Positions 51,176 to 59,475 of a DNA stretch of 64,000 bases are shown piece after piece (within the stretch, counting starts at the first letter, position 1; the number at the start of each line of letters is the position of its first letter). The position numbers and the translations under genes were made by a program. The DNA comes from an uncultured Lachnospiraceae bacterium (GTDB lineage Bacteria > Bacillota > Clostridia > Lachnospirales > Lachnospiraceae), in contig CAJTQO010000012.1 in the NCBI GenBank assembly GCA_910578405.1, forward strand, positions 1 to 64,000, written 5' to 3'. The notes beneath the pieces were generated by a model that was not told where the DNA came from, searched no databases, and saw nothing but the letters and a program-made list of their open reading frames with translations.

Positions 51176-52534
51176 CTATCCTTTCAGAATATCTTTAATG
51201 TCATGAAGTCCCGTCAAAGTTGTAACAATCACCACCGAATCCCCCGCACGGATTACACTCTGCCCTCTCGGTATCACGATGTTCCCTTTATGGTTAATGC
51301 AGCTAATAAGCAGATTGGGCTTTAGCTTCATTTCCTGCAGAGGCACTCCCAACACCGGCGAATCCTCTTTCACCACAAACTCTAGCGCCTCCACTTTGTC
51401 ATTGTTCATCCGGTAAAGCGTCTCAATATTGCTGCCGATGGTGTTTTGCATGGCGCGCACATATTTGACTATAATTTCCGCCGTAATAAATTTCGGATAA
51501 ATAATGCTCCCCAAATCCAACTGCCCGATAATCTTATCATAAGCAATCCGGTGTACCTTGGTAATGAGTTTCGCCTTGGATATGCTCTTTACGTATAGGG
51601 ACAGCATAATATTTTCTTCATCCAGGTTGGTCAGCGCCACAAACGCCCCCGCCTGGGGAAGCCCCTCCTCCAACAAAAGATTCCGGTCCGTCCCATCCCC
51701 ATGGATAATCAGCGCCTGCGGCAGCAGTTCGCTCAATTCCTCACACCGCGCCTTGTCCCGCTCTACAATCTTCACCTTAACGCCAATGGAAAGCAACTGG
51801 TTTGCCAAGTAAAATGCCGTTTCCCCGCCGCCTACGATAAAAGCGCTCTTTGCCCTGGTGGTTGCCACGCCCAGCTTCTTAAAAAACTGCACCGTATTTT
51901 TCGGGGAACCGATTACCGATATTTCGTCCTTCGCCCGCAGCACAAAATTACCGCCGGGAATATAAACCTCCCCGTCCCTGTCTACCATGCTGACCAATGC
52001 TTCACACTTTAGCCTGCTTGAAATGTCCTTCAGGGAATGGTCGCATAGGGGCGAATCCGCCTCCACCCGGTACCGCACCAGTTCAATGCGCCCTTTGGCA
52101 AACGTATCAATTTTAATAGCAGACGGAAACTTCAATACCCTGGCAATCTCCATCGCCGCCGCATCCTCCGGGTTAATGACTAAAGACAGCCCCATCTCAT
52201 CCTTAATAAAATTAATCTCCCTGCTGTATACAGGATTACGCACCCTGGCAATGGTATGGCATCCCCCTGCCTTCTTGGCTATCAGGCAGCACAACAGGTT
52301 CAGTTCGTCCGAATCCGTTACGGCAATCAATAAATCCGCATTCTCGATGCCGGCTTCCATCTGTATGGAATATCCGGCGCCATTTCCCACAATCCCCATA
52401 ATGTCAAAATTATTGCTCACATCATGCACTACATCGCTTTTCGTATCAATAACGGTTATATTATGTCCTTCTTTGCTTAACTGCTCGGCAAGGGTGGAAC
52501 CCACATTGCCGCAGCCCACAATGATTATCTGCAT
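51176..52534 (-). CDS. trkA: Trk system potassium regulatory protein TrkA
   Basis: A 452-residue cytosolic protein with two RCK modules. The first Rossmann motif is MQIIIVGCGNVGSTLAEQLS and the second is AFIVGGGETAFYLANQLLSIG near residue 230, each followed by a TrkA_C domain (FVLRAKDEISVIGSP and IPRGQSVIRAGDSVVIV). NAD or other nucleotides bind the Rossmann parts and gate TrkH. The start at 52534 has AGGAAGG upstream; the longer frame to 52576 lacks a site. It is the promoter-proximal gene of the trkA-trkH pair. The leader 52535-52597 contains an imperfect stem (GGTTCC with GGAACC). Confidence 0.95.
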   Translation of the reverse strand: MQIIIVGCGNVGSTLAEQLSKEGHNITVIDTKSDVVHDVSNNFDIMGIVGNGAGYSIQMEAGIENADLLIAVTDSDELNLLCCLIAKKAGGCHTIARVRNPVYSREINFIKDEMGLSLVINPEDAAAMEIARVLKFPSAIKIDTFAKGRIELVRYRVEADSPLCDHSLKDISSRLKCEALVSMVDRDGEVYIPGGNFVLRAKDEISVIGSPKNTVQFFKKLGVATTRAKSAFIVGGGETAFYLANQLLSIGVKVKIVERDKARCEELSELLPQALIIHGDGTDRNLLLEEGLPQAGAFVALTNLDEENIMLSLYVKSISKAKLITKVHRIAYDKIIGQLDLGSIIYPKFITAEIIVKYVRAMQNTIGSNIETLYRMNNDKVEALEFVVKEDSPVLGVPLQEMKLKPNLLISCINHKGNIVIPRGQSVIRAGDSVVIVTTLTGLHDIKDILKG

Positions 52535-52597
52535 ACCTTCCTCCATTCTGTCCCTGGTTCCATCCGGCGCAGGCACAGGGAACCATCTTGGCAGAGA

Positions 52598-52981
52598 TTA
52601 ATATTTATCCGGATAATCCGTCCCTGTCTCCGACTGCATCAGCCCCTTATATTTCTCCGGCTGCTTCTTCATTTTACACAAAGTGTCAAACGCATGAAGG
52701 GCCATCATGCCCTTGTTATGTTTCATCCCATACTTTCCCCTGTCCATCTCCGCTTTAAAGTGGTCGATTTGCCAGACCAGAATATCCACCACCGTATACC
52801 CGTCCACCTTCATTTTGCATAGAAAATCCCCCGTCCCCATATAATGGGCCAGTTCCTCCGCCGCCTCCGGCTCTTCCCAAAGAGCCTTGACCAAAGCGGA
52901 AAGGAACCCCTCTTCCTCTCCTGCCTGCGCGCCGAGCGTGCGCACCCAGCCCTCTATTTCCTCCCTGTTATATGCCTCCAT
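52598..52981 (-). CDS. Conserved hypothetical protein, 127 residues
   Basis: I do not recognise the family by name. The protein is helical and soluble, with no signal peptide. It begins MEAYNREEIEGWVRTLG, has EEPEAAEELAHYMGTGDFLC in the middle and VDGYTVVDILVWQIDHFKAE with GKYGMKHNKGMMALHAFDTL toward the end. The even spacing of aromatic and charged residues suggests a compact helical bundle. It lies upstream of trkA in the same direction with 63 bases between, so co-transcription is possible. The 52-bp tandem repeat array lies just upstream of it. Confidence 0.7.
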   Translation of the reverse strand: MEAYNREEIEGWVRTLGAQAGEEEGFLSALVKALWEEPEAAEELAHYMGTGDFLCKMKVDGYTVVDILVWQIDHFKAEMDRGKYGMKHNKGMMALHAFDTLCKMKKQPEKYKGLMQSETGTDYPDKY

Positions 52982-53046
52982 TCCCTTCTGCCCCTTTTTC
53001 CCTTATTATGCATTTCATTATGTACTTGTCTGCCTCTCACCGATAC

Positions 53047-53240
53047 ACTGCGGCACGTTTTCCCACAGCTCACCGCTGCGCGCCTTCCAAGCGGATGCAC
53101 TGCGGCACGCTTCCCACTGGCTCATTACAGCGCGCCTTCCATACGGATGCACTGCGGCACGTTTTCCACTGACTCACCGCTGCGCGCCTTCCATATAGAT
53201 GCTTTTCGGCACGCTTCCCACCGCGCAGCGTTGCGGCGCA
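53047..53240. repeat. 52-bp tandem repeat array, about 3.7 copies
   Basis: Units start at 53047, 53099, 53151 and 53203, exactly 52 bases apart. Each reads roughly ACTGCGGCACG, TTCCCAC, a CTCACCGCTG-like block, CGCGCCTTCCA and GGATGC. Copies differ at several positions and the last is partial. The array is intergenic (52982-53332), between a hypothetical gene and the AGCS symporter. The period is not a multiple of three, so it is unlikely to be coding. Confidence 0.85.
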
Positions 53241-53332
53241 AACTTTTCCCTCCCCATCTTACCAAAAGGATACATATATTACAAGACACTCTTATATATT
53301 AGAAATAAAAGAATGTCCCAGGAAGGCACCCC

Positions 53333-54640
53333 TTGAAATTATTAAATTCACTCAACGACTTTTTATGGAACAGCCCGCTGCTGTTTTTGCTTATGGGCAC
53401 CCACCTTTTTTTCACTATGAAACTGCATATTCCGCAGCGGCGCATCGGAAAAGCGCTGCGCTTCTCCATTACGCCGGAAAAACAGTCCGGCCAGCCCTCC
53501 CGGAACCTGTCCGCCTTTGGCGCCCTGGCCACGACTTTAGCCGCCACCCTTGGCACCGGCAATATCATCGGCGTCTCCACGGCAGTAGCCCTGGGCGGCC
53601 CCGGCGCAGTCTTCTGGTGCTGGCTGACCGGCATCCTGGGCATGGCCACCTCCTATGCGGAATGTTACCTCAGCGTCCTGTTTCGGGAAAAGAACAAAGA
53701 AGGCTACTACGTGGGAGGCCCTATGTATGTCCTGAAAAACGGGATGCATAACAAGCCCCTGGCCAAATTTTACGCCCTCTGCACCGTCTGCGCCGCTTTT
53801 GGAGTAGGCTGCACCACGCAAGCCAACTCCCTGACCCAAACTACCTCTTCCACCTGGGGCCTTTCCCCTCATTTAGTGGGGATGGCCGCAGCCGTTGTGG
53901 TAGGCGTCGTAATCTTAGGGGGCGTAGAGTCCATTGGACGGCTTTGCATGAAAACCGTGCCTTTGCTTGGCTTTCTGTACATTGCCAGTTGCTTCCTCCT
54001 CCTGTTCCTCAACCGGGATGCGCTCTTCCCGGCCCTTAAACTAATCGTGGCCCACGCCCTGACGCCCCACGCCGCCCTGGGCGGCATAGCCGGCGTTTCC
54101 CTGAAACAGGCGGCGCGCTACGGCATTGCCCGCGGTCTGTTCACCAACGAAGCCGGCATCGGCACTTCCGCCATTGCCGCCGCCTCCTCCAACAGCCAAA
54201 ACCCTTCCAGGCAGGCATATGTCTCCATGACGGCTGTTTTCTGGGACACGGTGGTTATGTGTTTCCTTTCCGGGCTTGTCATTGTCGCCAATATGATGAA
54301 ACACCCCCAGTCCTTAGCCGGCGTCAACGAAACCGGGCTGGCGGACGCCGCTTTTGCCTGCCTGCCTTTTGGAGGCAATGTTTTCCTTTCCCTTTCTCTG
54401 GCCGCTTTCGCCATTACAACGTTAATCGGCTGGTCTTACTTTGGGGAAAAGGCTTTCTGTTTCCTGTGGGGCGAGCATAACCTGGGGGTATACCGTCTGC
54501 TTTATATTGTAATGATTTACATTGGCGCCGTCATCCCCCTGGAGATTGTCTGGGAATGCACCGACTTTATCAACGCCCTGATGATACTGCCCAATGTCAT
54601 TTCCCTGTTTTGCCTCCAGCGCATGGTGCGTGACCGTTAA
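53333..54640 (+). CDS. AGCS family sodium:alanine/glycine symporter
   Basis: A 435-residue sodium-coupled amino-acid carrier with about ten helices. Family motifs are GALATTLAATLGTGNIIGVS (substrate and Na+ site), GGPGAVFWCWLTGILGMATS with YAECYLSVLFREK, EGYYVGGPMYVL, and GLFTNEAGIGTSAIAAAS. The end has AITTLIGWSYFGEKAFCF and PNVISLFCLQRMV. The likely start is TTG at 53333, preceded by GGAAGG. Alanine, glycine or another neutral amino acid is the expected substrate. The 3' end overlaps the convergent histidine kinase gene by 44 bases. Confidence 0.92.
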   Translation: MKLLNSLNDFLWNSPLLFLLMGTHLFFTMKLHIPQRRIGKALRFSITPEKQSGQPSRNLSAFGALATTLAATLGTGNIIGVSTAVALGGPGAVFWCWLTGILGMATSYAECYLSVLFREKNKEGYYVGGPMYVLKNGMHNKPLAKFYALCTVCAAFGVGCTTQANSLTQTTSSTWGLSPHLVGMAAAVVVGVVILGGVESIGRLCMKTVPLLGFLYIASCFLLLFLNRDALFPALKLIVAHALTPHAALGGIAGVSLKQAARYGIARGLFTNEAGIGTSAIAAASSNSQNPSRQAYVSMTAVFWDTVVMCFLSGLVIVANMMKHPQSLAGVNETGLADAAFACLPFGGNVFLSLSLAAFAITTLIGWSYFGEKAFCFLWGEHNLGVYRLLYIVMIYIGAVIPLEIVWECTDFINALMILPNVISLFCLQRMVRDR

Positions 54641-56036
54641 ACCGCACCGTAACTTTCGTCCCCTTCCCCACCTGGCTTTCCAGTTGAAGCTGCGCCCGGC
54701 TTTTCACCGCGATATGCTTTACAATCGCTAACCCCAGCCCGGTGCCTCCCGTGGATTTTGAACGGCTTTTGTCCACCCGGTAAAAACGTTCAAAAATCCG
54801 CTCCTGGCACTCCTTTGGAATCCCAATCCCGGTATCTTCCACCACAAGGAACGCGCTGCCTTCTTTCGTCCCTACCGTTACCTTTACCTGTCCGCCCCTG
54901 TTATTGTACCGGATGGCATTGTCGCAAAGGTTATATACCAGTTCCTCCATCATCCGCTTTTCCCCCCATACCAAGGCTAACGTCCCGGTAAATATAAGCT
55001 CCACCCCATGCTGCTCCCCATAAAACCGCAGCATATCCACACAGGTTTCCGCAATCTCACATAAATCCACCTCTTGCGCGGCCTCCCTCTCTTTCATCCC
55101 TGTCTCCCCTTTGGCGTCCGGCTCCTGTGCGGCCTCCCTCCCTGTTTCTGCATCCGCCTCCCCGTTGCGCATCCCCTTTTCCATGGCGTCCAGCTCCGAC
55201 AGGCGCAGCACATCGTTAATCAATGTCAGCAGACGGCTGGAGTTACGGCGAATTTCCCCGGCAAAACGCCGGACATCCCCCTCTGGCGCCATGCCGTTTT
55301 CGATTAATTCCGCATAACCGGAAATGGAAGCTAACGGCGTCTTCAATTCATGGGTCACATTGGCCGTAAATTCCTGCCGCATCCCTGCGCTGCGCAGGAT
55401 GTCCTCATGCTGGCTGCGTATTGTCTCCACAAAGGGAGCCAGCTCCTCATACGTGTCCACCCCTTCCAGATTCCCCATATGGCAGGCAATTTTTTCAATC
55501 GGCGCCACCAGGCTCTTTGTCAGGAAATGGGCAATGGCCAAACAAAAGAAAAGCAGCGCTGCCGCAATCAGCATTGCTGCCGGAAACGCCCCGGCAAGAA
55601 TGCTCCACATACTCTCCGCCTCCTTAGAAACGCGTATAATGCCGCCTTCTTTTGTCCGCACCGCATAGTAAAAAGCGTTGGAACGCAGCGTGGAGGACTT
55701 TCTCACTGCCCATCCTTCCCCGTTTTCCAACGCCTTCTTTATTTCCGGCCTGTCGGCATGGCTTCCCATCCCCGCCTCCGGCCCATAACTTTCAAATACC
55801 ACCTGCCCTCCGCCATCCACTACCGTAATCCGCAGTTTGTCCCCGCCGGAATCAAACCTGGACTGCACCACATCCTCTAACGCCGCCGTGCTTTGCAGCA
55901 AATGGGCATAAGCTTTCAAGTCTTCCAAAATCTGCCTCCGAAACAAATCATAGCAGACCACCGCCATAAAAACCATGGTGGAACATATGGCAATCACGGC
56001 AATGGCCGCCAACTGTATATTGATTTTCCTTTTCAT
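54597..56036 (-). CDS. phoR: PhoR-like sensor histidine kinase
   Basis: A 479-residue membrane kinase. An N-terminal helix (LAAIAVIAICSTMVFMAVVC) precedes an outer domain (about 35-150). A second helix (AAMLIAAALLFFCLAIAHFL) leads to a HAMP-like segment. The phospho-acceptor region is FTANVTHELKTPLASISGYAE split across the box, and the ATPase has NLCDNAIRYNNRGG, DTGIGIPKE and GTGLGLAIVKH. An acidic insert (about residues 290-320) containing REAAQE twice lies between the two domains, unusual for PhoR. It follows the PhoB-like gene, and a Na/Pi transporter with Pho-box-like repeats lies upstream. Phosphate sensing is inferred from this context. Confidence 0.88.
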   Translation of the reverse strand: MKRKINIQLAAIAVIAICSTMVFMAVVCYDLFRRQILEDLKAYAHLLQSTAALEDVVQSRFDSGGDKLRITVVDGGGQVVFESYGPEAGMGSHADRPEIKKALENGEGWAVRKSSTLRSNAFYYAVRTKEGGIIRVSKEAESMWSILAGAFPAAMLIAAALLFFCLAIAHFLTKSLVAPIEKIACHMGNLEGVDTYEELAPFVETIRSQHEDILRSAGMRQEFTANVTHELKTPLASISGYAELIENGMAPEGDVRRFAGEIRRNSSRLLTLINDVLRLSELDAMEKGMRNGEADAETGREAAQEPDAKGETGMKEREAAQEVDLCEIAETCVDMLRFYGEQHGVELIFTGTLALVWGEKRMMEELVYNLCDNAIRYNNRGGQVKVTVGTKEGSAFLVVEDTGIGIPKECQERIFERFYRVDKSRSKSTGGTGLGLAIVKHIAVKSRAQLQLESQVGKGTKVTVRFNGHAPCAGGKTGK

Positions 56037-56085
56037 TACGCACTCCACGCCGCTGCAGGAAGCGGCATCTCCTCCGCTTTTTTGT

Positions 56086-56100
56086 TTTCAAACACACTCT
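56086..56100. repeat. MITE end fragment E
   Basis: TTTCAAACACACTCT followed by AAATG matches the right end of the MITE family with one base different (CACACTCT for CACGCTCT). It sits between the kinase and response regulator genes of the phosphate locus. No matching left end is nearby. Confidence 0.5.
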
Positions 56101-56117
56101 AAATGCAAGGTCTATGG

Positions 56118-56795
56118 CTATCTTCCAAACATGTACCCCACATTCCGCACCGTCCGCACCATTGCCCCCGCCTCTCCCAGCTTCTGCCGCAATGTCTTCA
56201 CATGCATATCCAATGTCCTGGACTCCCCTTCATAATCCGTCCCCCATACCCTTTCCAGGATAAAATCCCTTGGCGCCACAATGCCCGCATGATTCATCAA
56301 CAGCTTTAACAATTCATACTCTTTATACGTAAGCGCACAGCGCGCCCCGTCCACCGTCACCTCACGCCTCTCCTCATCCAGGCATACGCCGCCGATTTGA
56401 AGCTGCTTTTCCACCAGCCTGCCGCTCCTTCGCAGCAATGCCTTCACCCTGGAAATCAGCTCCAACACCCCGAAAGGCTTGGTCATATAATCGTCCGCCC
56501 CGATATCTAACCCTTTCACCTTGTCCAGTTCCGAGGTCTTGGCCGTCACCAGGATAATGGGAATCCGGCGGACGCCTGCCTCAGCCCGCAGCTTCTCCAC
56601 CACCTCCAGGCCGTCCGCATCCGGCAGCATAATGTCTAACAAAATCACATCCGGGCGCCTGCGGCCAAGCCCTTCGTAAAATTCCTTCGCATAAGCAAAA
56701 TCCTCTACCTCATATCCGGTATTCCTAAGCGCGAACGTCTCAATCTCCCTGATATTCTGATCATCTTCCACAACATAAACAAGCGCCACTTCCAT
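56118..56795 (-). CDS. phoB: PhoB/PhoP-like response regulator (OmpR family)
   Basis: A 225-residue receiver plus winged-helix regulator. The acidic pair is in VVEDDQNIREI, the phospho-acceptor aspartate is in VILLDIMLPDADG, and ILVTAKTSELDK and DDYMTKPFGVLEL complete the receiver. The output domain (about 125-225) has ALTYKEYELLKLLMNHAG and ESRTLDMHVKTLRQKLG. GYMFGR ends the protein. The gene order Na/Pi transporter, regulator, kinase on one strand and the TTTTACATA boxes upstream suggest PhoB/PhoP function. The start is at 56795; a GTG lies just before it. Confidence 0.92.
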   Translation of the reverse strand: MEVALVYVVEDDQNIREIETFALRNTGYEVEDFAYAKEFYEGLGRRRPDVILLDIMLPDADGLEVVEKLRAEAGVRRIPIILVTAKTSELDKVKGLDIGADDYMTKPFGVLELISRVKALLRRSGRLVEKQLQIGGVCLDEERREVTVDGARCALTYKEYELLKLLMNHAGIVAPRDFILERVWGTDYEGESRTLDMHVKTLRQKLGEAGAMVRTVRNVGYMFGR

Positions 56796-56803
56796 CACCC
56801 ACC

Positions 56804-58576
56804 TTACGACAGCCTGTATTTTTCCCGAAATTGCTCCACGGTCTGCAAAAATTCCTCATTCCCCGCTTTTTTCAGACGCTCCAGGTACTCATGGGCGCCA
56901 AATCCATCTTCGGAAATTTCCAAAAGGCTTACGGCAACATTGGAACAATGGTCTGCCACACGTTCATAGCTGGTCGTCACATCCGCCAGGATAAAACCCA
57001 GTTCAATGGTGCAGTCTCCGCTGCGCAGCCTCTTTACATGCCTCCGTTTTATTTCCGCATTCAAAGAATCAATGGCTTCTTCCAATGGCTCTATCTTCCT
57101 AGCCAGCTCCACATCCTCCTGCCGGAATACCGACAGCGCAAGCTCCATAATCTCCCTCACCGCTTCCGAGAACACGGCCAGTTCTTCCGATGCCTTCCTG
57201 GAAAAATCCAGCTTTTTGTCATGCATCTCCTTCGCCGCTTCCTTTACGTTCAGTGCATGGTCGGAAATCCGCTCAAAATCGCCAATGTTATGAAGCAGGA
57301 AGGATAAGGTATGGCTGTCCTTTTCCGAAAGGTTCCTGCTGCTTAACCTTACCAGATAAGTCCCCAGCTCATCCTCATAGCAGTCCACTTTCCCTTCCAG
57401 TTCCTCCACCTTGTCCGCCGCCCCTTCTTCATAGTGAAACACCAGCCCAATCGCCGTAAATAACGCTTCCCTGGCGCATTCCGCCATATCCGCAGCCGCC
57501 GTCCGGCACTGCTCCAACGCAAACCCGGGCGTGGCAAGGAAACGGGAATCCAAAATCGGGACGCGTCCTGCCTGTCCCTTTTGTATTTCGGCAGCTTCCC
57601 CCCCATCCTTAATCGTCATGCAGGCAAGTTTTTCCAAAACGCCGGAAAAGGGAAGCAAAAAGACCGTGGCAAATACGTTAAAAGCCGTATGGACAGCCGC
57701 AATCCCCGCCGCATTGGCCTGTTCCTCCAAAAAAGCAAACGGGATAACGGCATGAAATCCGTAAAACACTGCCATAAAAAGAAGCGTGCCTATCAGGTTA
57801 AAATACAAATGCACCAGCCCTGCCCGCCGCGCATTCCGGCTGGCGCCAATTCCGGACAACACCGCTGTCACGCACGTTCCGATATTCTGCCCCATAATAA
57901 TCGGCACCGCCGCCGCGTAAGAAACCGAGCCGGTTGCGCATAATGCCTGCAGGATACCCACCGACGCTGAAGAAGACTGAATCACCGCCGTCAGCGCCGT
58001 TCCGGCCGCAAGCCCGAAAAGCGGGTTGGAAAACGCTGTCAGAATCCCTGTAAATTCCGGCACGTCCGCCAATGGCTTCACCGCCCCCGACATAGCGTCC
58101 ATCCCAAACATTAAAACCGCAAAGCCCACCAGAATATTCCCGATATTCTTGCGCTTTTCTTTTTTGGAAAACATCAAAAGCCCTACGCCGGCCGCCGCCA
58201 ATGCCGGAGAGAAGGAAGAAGGCTTAAGCAGGCGCACGAAAAAATTGCCGCTTTCTATCCCCGCCAGGCTCAAAACCCATGAAGTGACCGTAGTCCCCAC
58301 ATTGGCCCCCATAATAATGCCCACTGCCTGGGAAAGCTTCATAATCCCTGAATTGACAAACCCAACCACCATAACCGTAGTGGCTGAGGAAGACTGGATT
58401 ACCGCCGTCACCCCGGCGCCAAGAAACACCGCCTTCCACTTATTGGCCGTCAGCTTCTCCAACACCTGTTCCAGCCGGCCGCCCGACGCTTTGGACAACC
58501 CGCTCCCCATCACTTCCATCCCGTACAAAAATAAGGCCAATCCACCTACCATGGCAAGCATTCCAAAAAAATCCAT
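56804..58576 (-). CDS. Na+/phosphate cotransporter with C-terminal PhoU-like domain
   Basis: A 590-residue protein. The N-terminal 310 residues form the NptA/PNaS transporter core, with two inverted QSSSA repeats: VTAVIQSSSATTVMVVGFVN and ALTAVIQSSSASVGILQALC. GGLALFLYGMEVMGSGL is the family opening. The rest (about 355-585) is a helical PhoU-like domain with DKVEELEGKVDCYEDELG and RISDHALNVKEAAKEM segments and a second RVADHCSNVAVSLLE. It brings phosphate in with sodium, under control of the adjacent two-component system. Three TTTTACATA repeats stand about 120 bases upstream. Confidence 0.93.
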   Translation of the reverse strand: MDFFGMLAMVGGLALFLYGMEVMGSGLSKASGGRLEQVLEKLTANKWKAVFLGAGVTAVIQSSSATTVMVVGFVNSGIMKLSQAVGIIMGANVGTTVTSWVLSLAGIESGNFFVRLLKPSSFSPALAAAGVGLLMFSKKEKRKNIGNILVGFAVLMFGMDAMSGAVKPLADVPEFTGILTAFSNPLFGLAAGTALTAVIQSSSASVGILQALCATGSVSYAAAVPIIMGQNIGTCVTAVLSGIGASRNARRAGLVHLYFNLIGTLLFMAVFYGFHAVIPFAFLEEQANAAGIAAVHTAFNVFATVFLLPFSGVLEKLACMTIKDGGEAAEIQKGQAGRVPILDSRFLATPGFALEQCRTAAADMAECAREALFTAIGLVFHYEEGAADKVEELEGKVDCYEDELGTYLVRLSSRNLSEKDSHTLSFLLHNIGDFERISDHALNVKEAAKEMHDKKLDFSRKASEELAVFSEAVREIMELALSVFRQEDVELARKIEPLEEAIDSLNAEIKRRHVKRLRSGDCTIELGFILADVTTSYERVADHCSNVAVSLLEISEDGFGAHEYLERLKKAGNEEFLQTVEQFREKYRLS

Positions 58577-58692
58577 TTTTATCCATGCCCTTTCCCTGTC
58601 CGCTTGCCCGCCTCACGTATCCGACGGCGGGGGACAGTATGCGTATCAATCTCCTCCAATAGCATTCCCCATATTTCATATCCTACCATGCC

Positions 58693-58734
58693 TATGTAAA
58701 ATCAACGGCAGGTTTATGTAAAATCTATGTAAAA
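58693..58734 (-). promoter_or_regulatory. Pho-box-like array upstream of the Na/Pi operon
   Basis: On the minus strand TTTTACATA occurs three times, at 58734-58726, 58723-58715 and 58701-58693, so the units are 11 and 22 bases apart, on the same helix face. Such TTnACA-type direct repeats at 11-bp spacing are typical of PhoP/PhoB sites in Firmicutes. The start of the transporter gene is 117 bases downstream. Confidence 0.78.
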
Positions 58735-58971
58735 AATAAGGGCAAACCCAGCCGAAAAAGCAAAAAATCCAGCTCTGCCGCCCGCTTCGGCCCCAAATGG
58801 ATTTCCGCGGCGGCTTCCGGCTCCCCTTTACTTTACGACTTTAGTATGTTAAAATAGAATCTATCTTATGGCAAAACCTTTCCTGCGGTAAGACGCCTGC
58901 AGCGCTTACTGTGGATAAAATTTTGCTCTCGAAAAAAGGACGCAGAAAAGAGTATGGAGGTATTGGTATTT

Positions 58972-59274
58972 ATGAATAATAAGATAAGGACAAATGCTGT
59001 AGACCATCTGTTCGATGCTATTCTCTGCCTGGAAGACAAAGAAGAATGTTACCGTTTCTTCGAGGATTTATGTACGGTTAATGAATTGCAATCTCTTTCC
59101 CAGCGTTTCGAGGTAGCCTCTATGCTGCGGAACCGCAAAACATATTTGGAAATTGCCGAAAAGACAGGAGCGTCCACCGCCACCATCAGCCGGGTCAACC
59201 GCTCCTTAAATTACGGAAACGACGGATACGAAATGATTTTCCAGCGCACAAACCCGCAAGGGCGGCAAGAGTAA
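58972..59274 (+). CDS. YerC/YecD family TrpR-like DNA-binding protein
   Basis: A 100-residue regulator of the TrpR/YerC/YecD class. The segment AVDHLFDAILCLEDKEECYR and FFEDLCTVNELQSLSQRFEV gives the helical dimer part. RKTYLEIAEKTGASTATISR is the helix-turn-helix, with VNRSLNYGNDGYE following. The targets are unknown. I choose the ATG at 58972 (MNNKIRTN), with GGAGGT ten bases upstream; an ATG at 58954 is also in frame. A TTTACT-17-TAAAAT promoter-like pair lies around 58830-58860, and the intergenic stretch 58735-58971 shows nothing else. A palindromic element follows the gene. Confidence 0.9.
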   Translation: MNNKIRTNAVDHLFDAILCLEDKEECYRFFEDLCTVNELQSLSQRFEVASMLRNRKTYLEIAEKTGASTATISRVNRSLNYGNDGYEMIFQRTNPQGRQE

Positions 59275-59302
59275 TTGGCAATGACGGTTCCAACTACATA
59301 AA

Positions 59303-59401
59303 GGGGCTGTTGCAAAATAGCTGTTATATACAAAATACGGCATTCGGAACATTAGAATCTCATCCATATATTGTATATAAGCTGCATTTTGCAACAGCCC
59401 C
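59303..59401. repeat. 99-bp palindromic element with IS-like ends
   Basis: GGGGCTGTTGCAAAAT (59303-59318) and ATTTTGCAACAGCCCC (59386-59401) are perfect 16-bp inverted repeats, and TTATATACAA with TTGTATATAA extends the palindrome inside. Ends of the type GG-CTGTTGCAAA occur on several insertion sequences, including IS6-like ones, so this may be a second MITE family. It could also act as a terminator for the YerC gene. Confidence 0.6.
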
Positions 59402-59432
59402 GGCGAATCAGGGAAAACATTTTACAAATATA

Positions 59433-59469
59433 CCCCGGCGCCATGTCCGCAAAAGGAGATACGCCGGGG
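59433..59469 (-). terminator. Hairpin after the 59476 regulator gene
   Basis: CCCCGGCG (59433-59440) pairs with CGCCGGGG (59462-59469) around a 21-base loop, just past the stop codon. On the minus strand TATATTTGT follows, a weak T-rich tail. Confidence 0.6.
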
Positions 59470-59475
59470 TTCCCT

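Noticed and set aside
53047..53240. Possible CRISPR array
   Set aside because: The whole 52-bp unit repeats; there are no unique spacers and no cas genes nearby.
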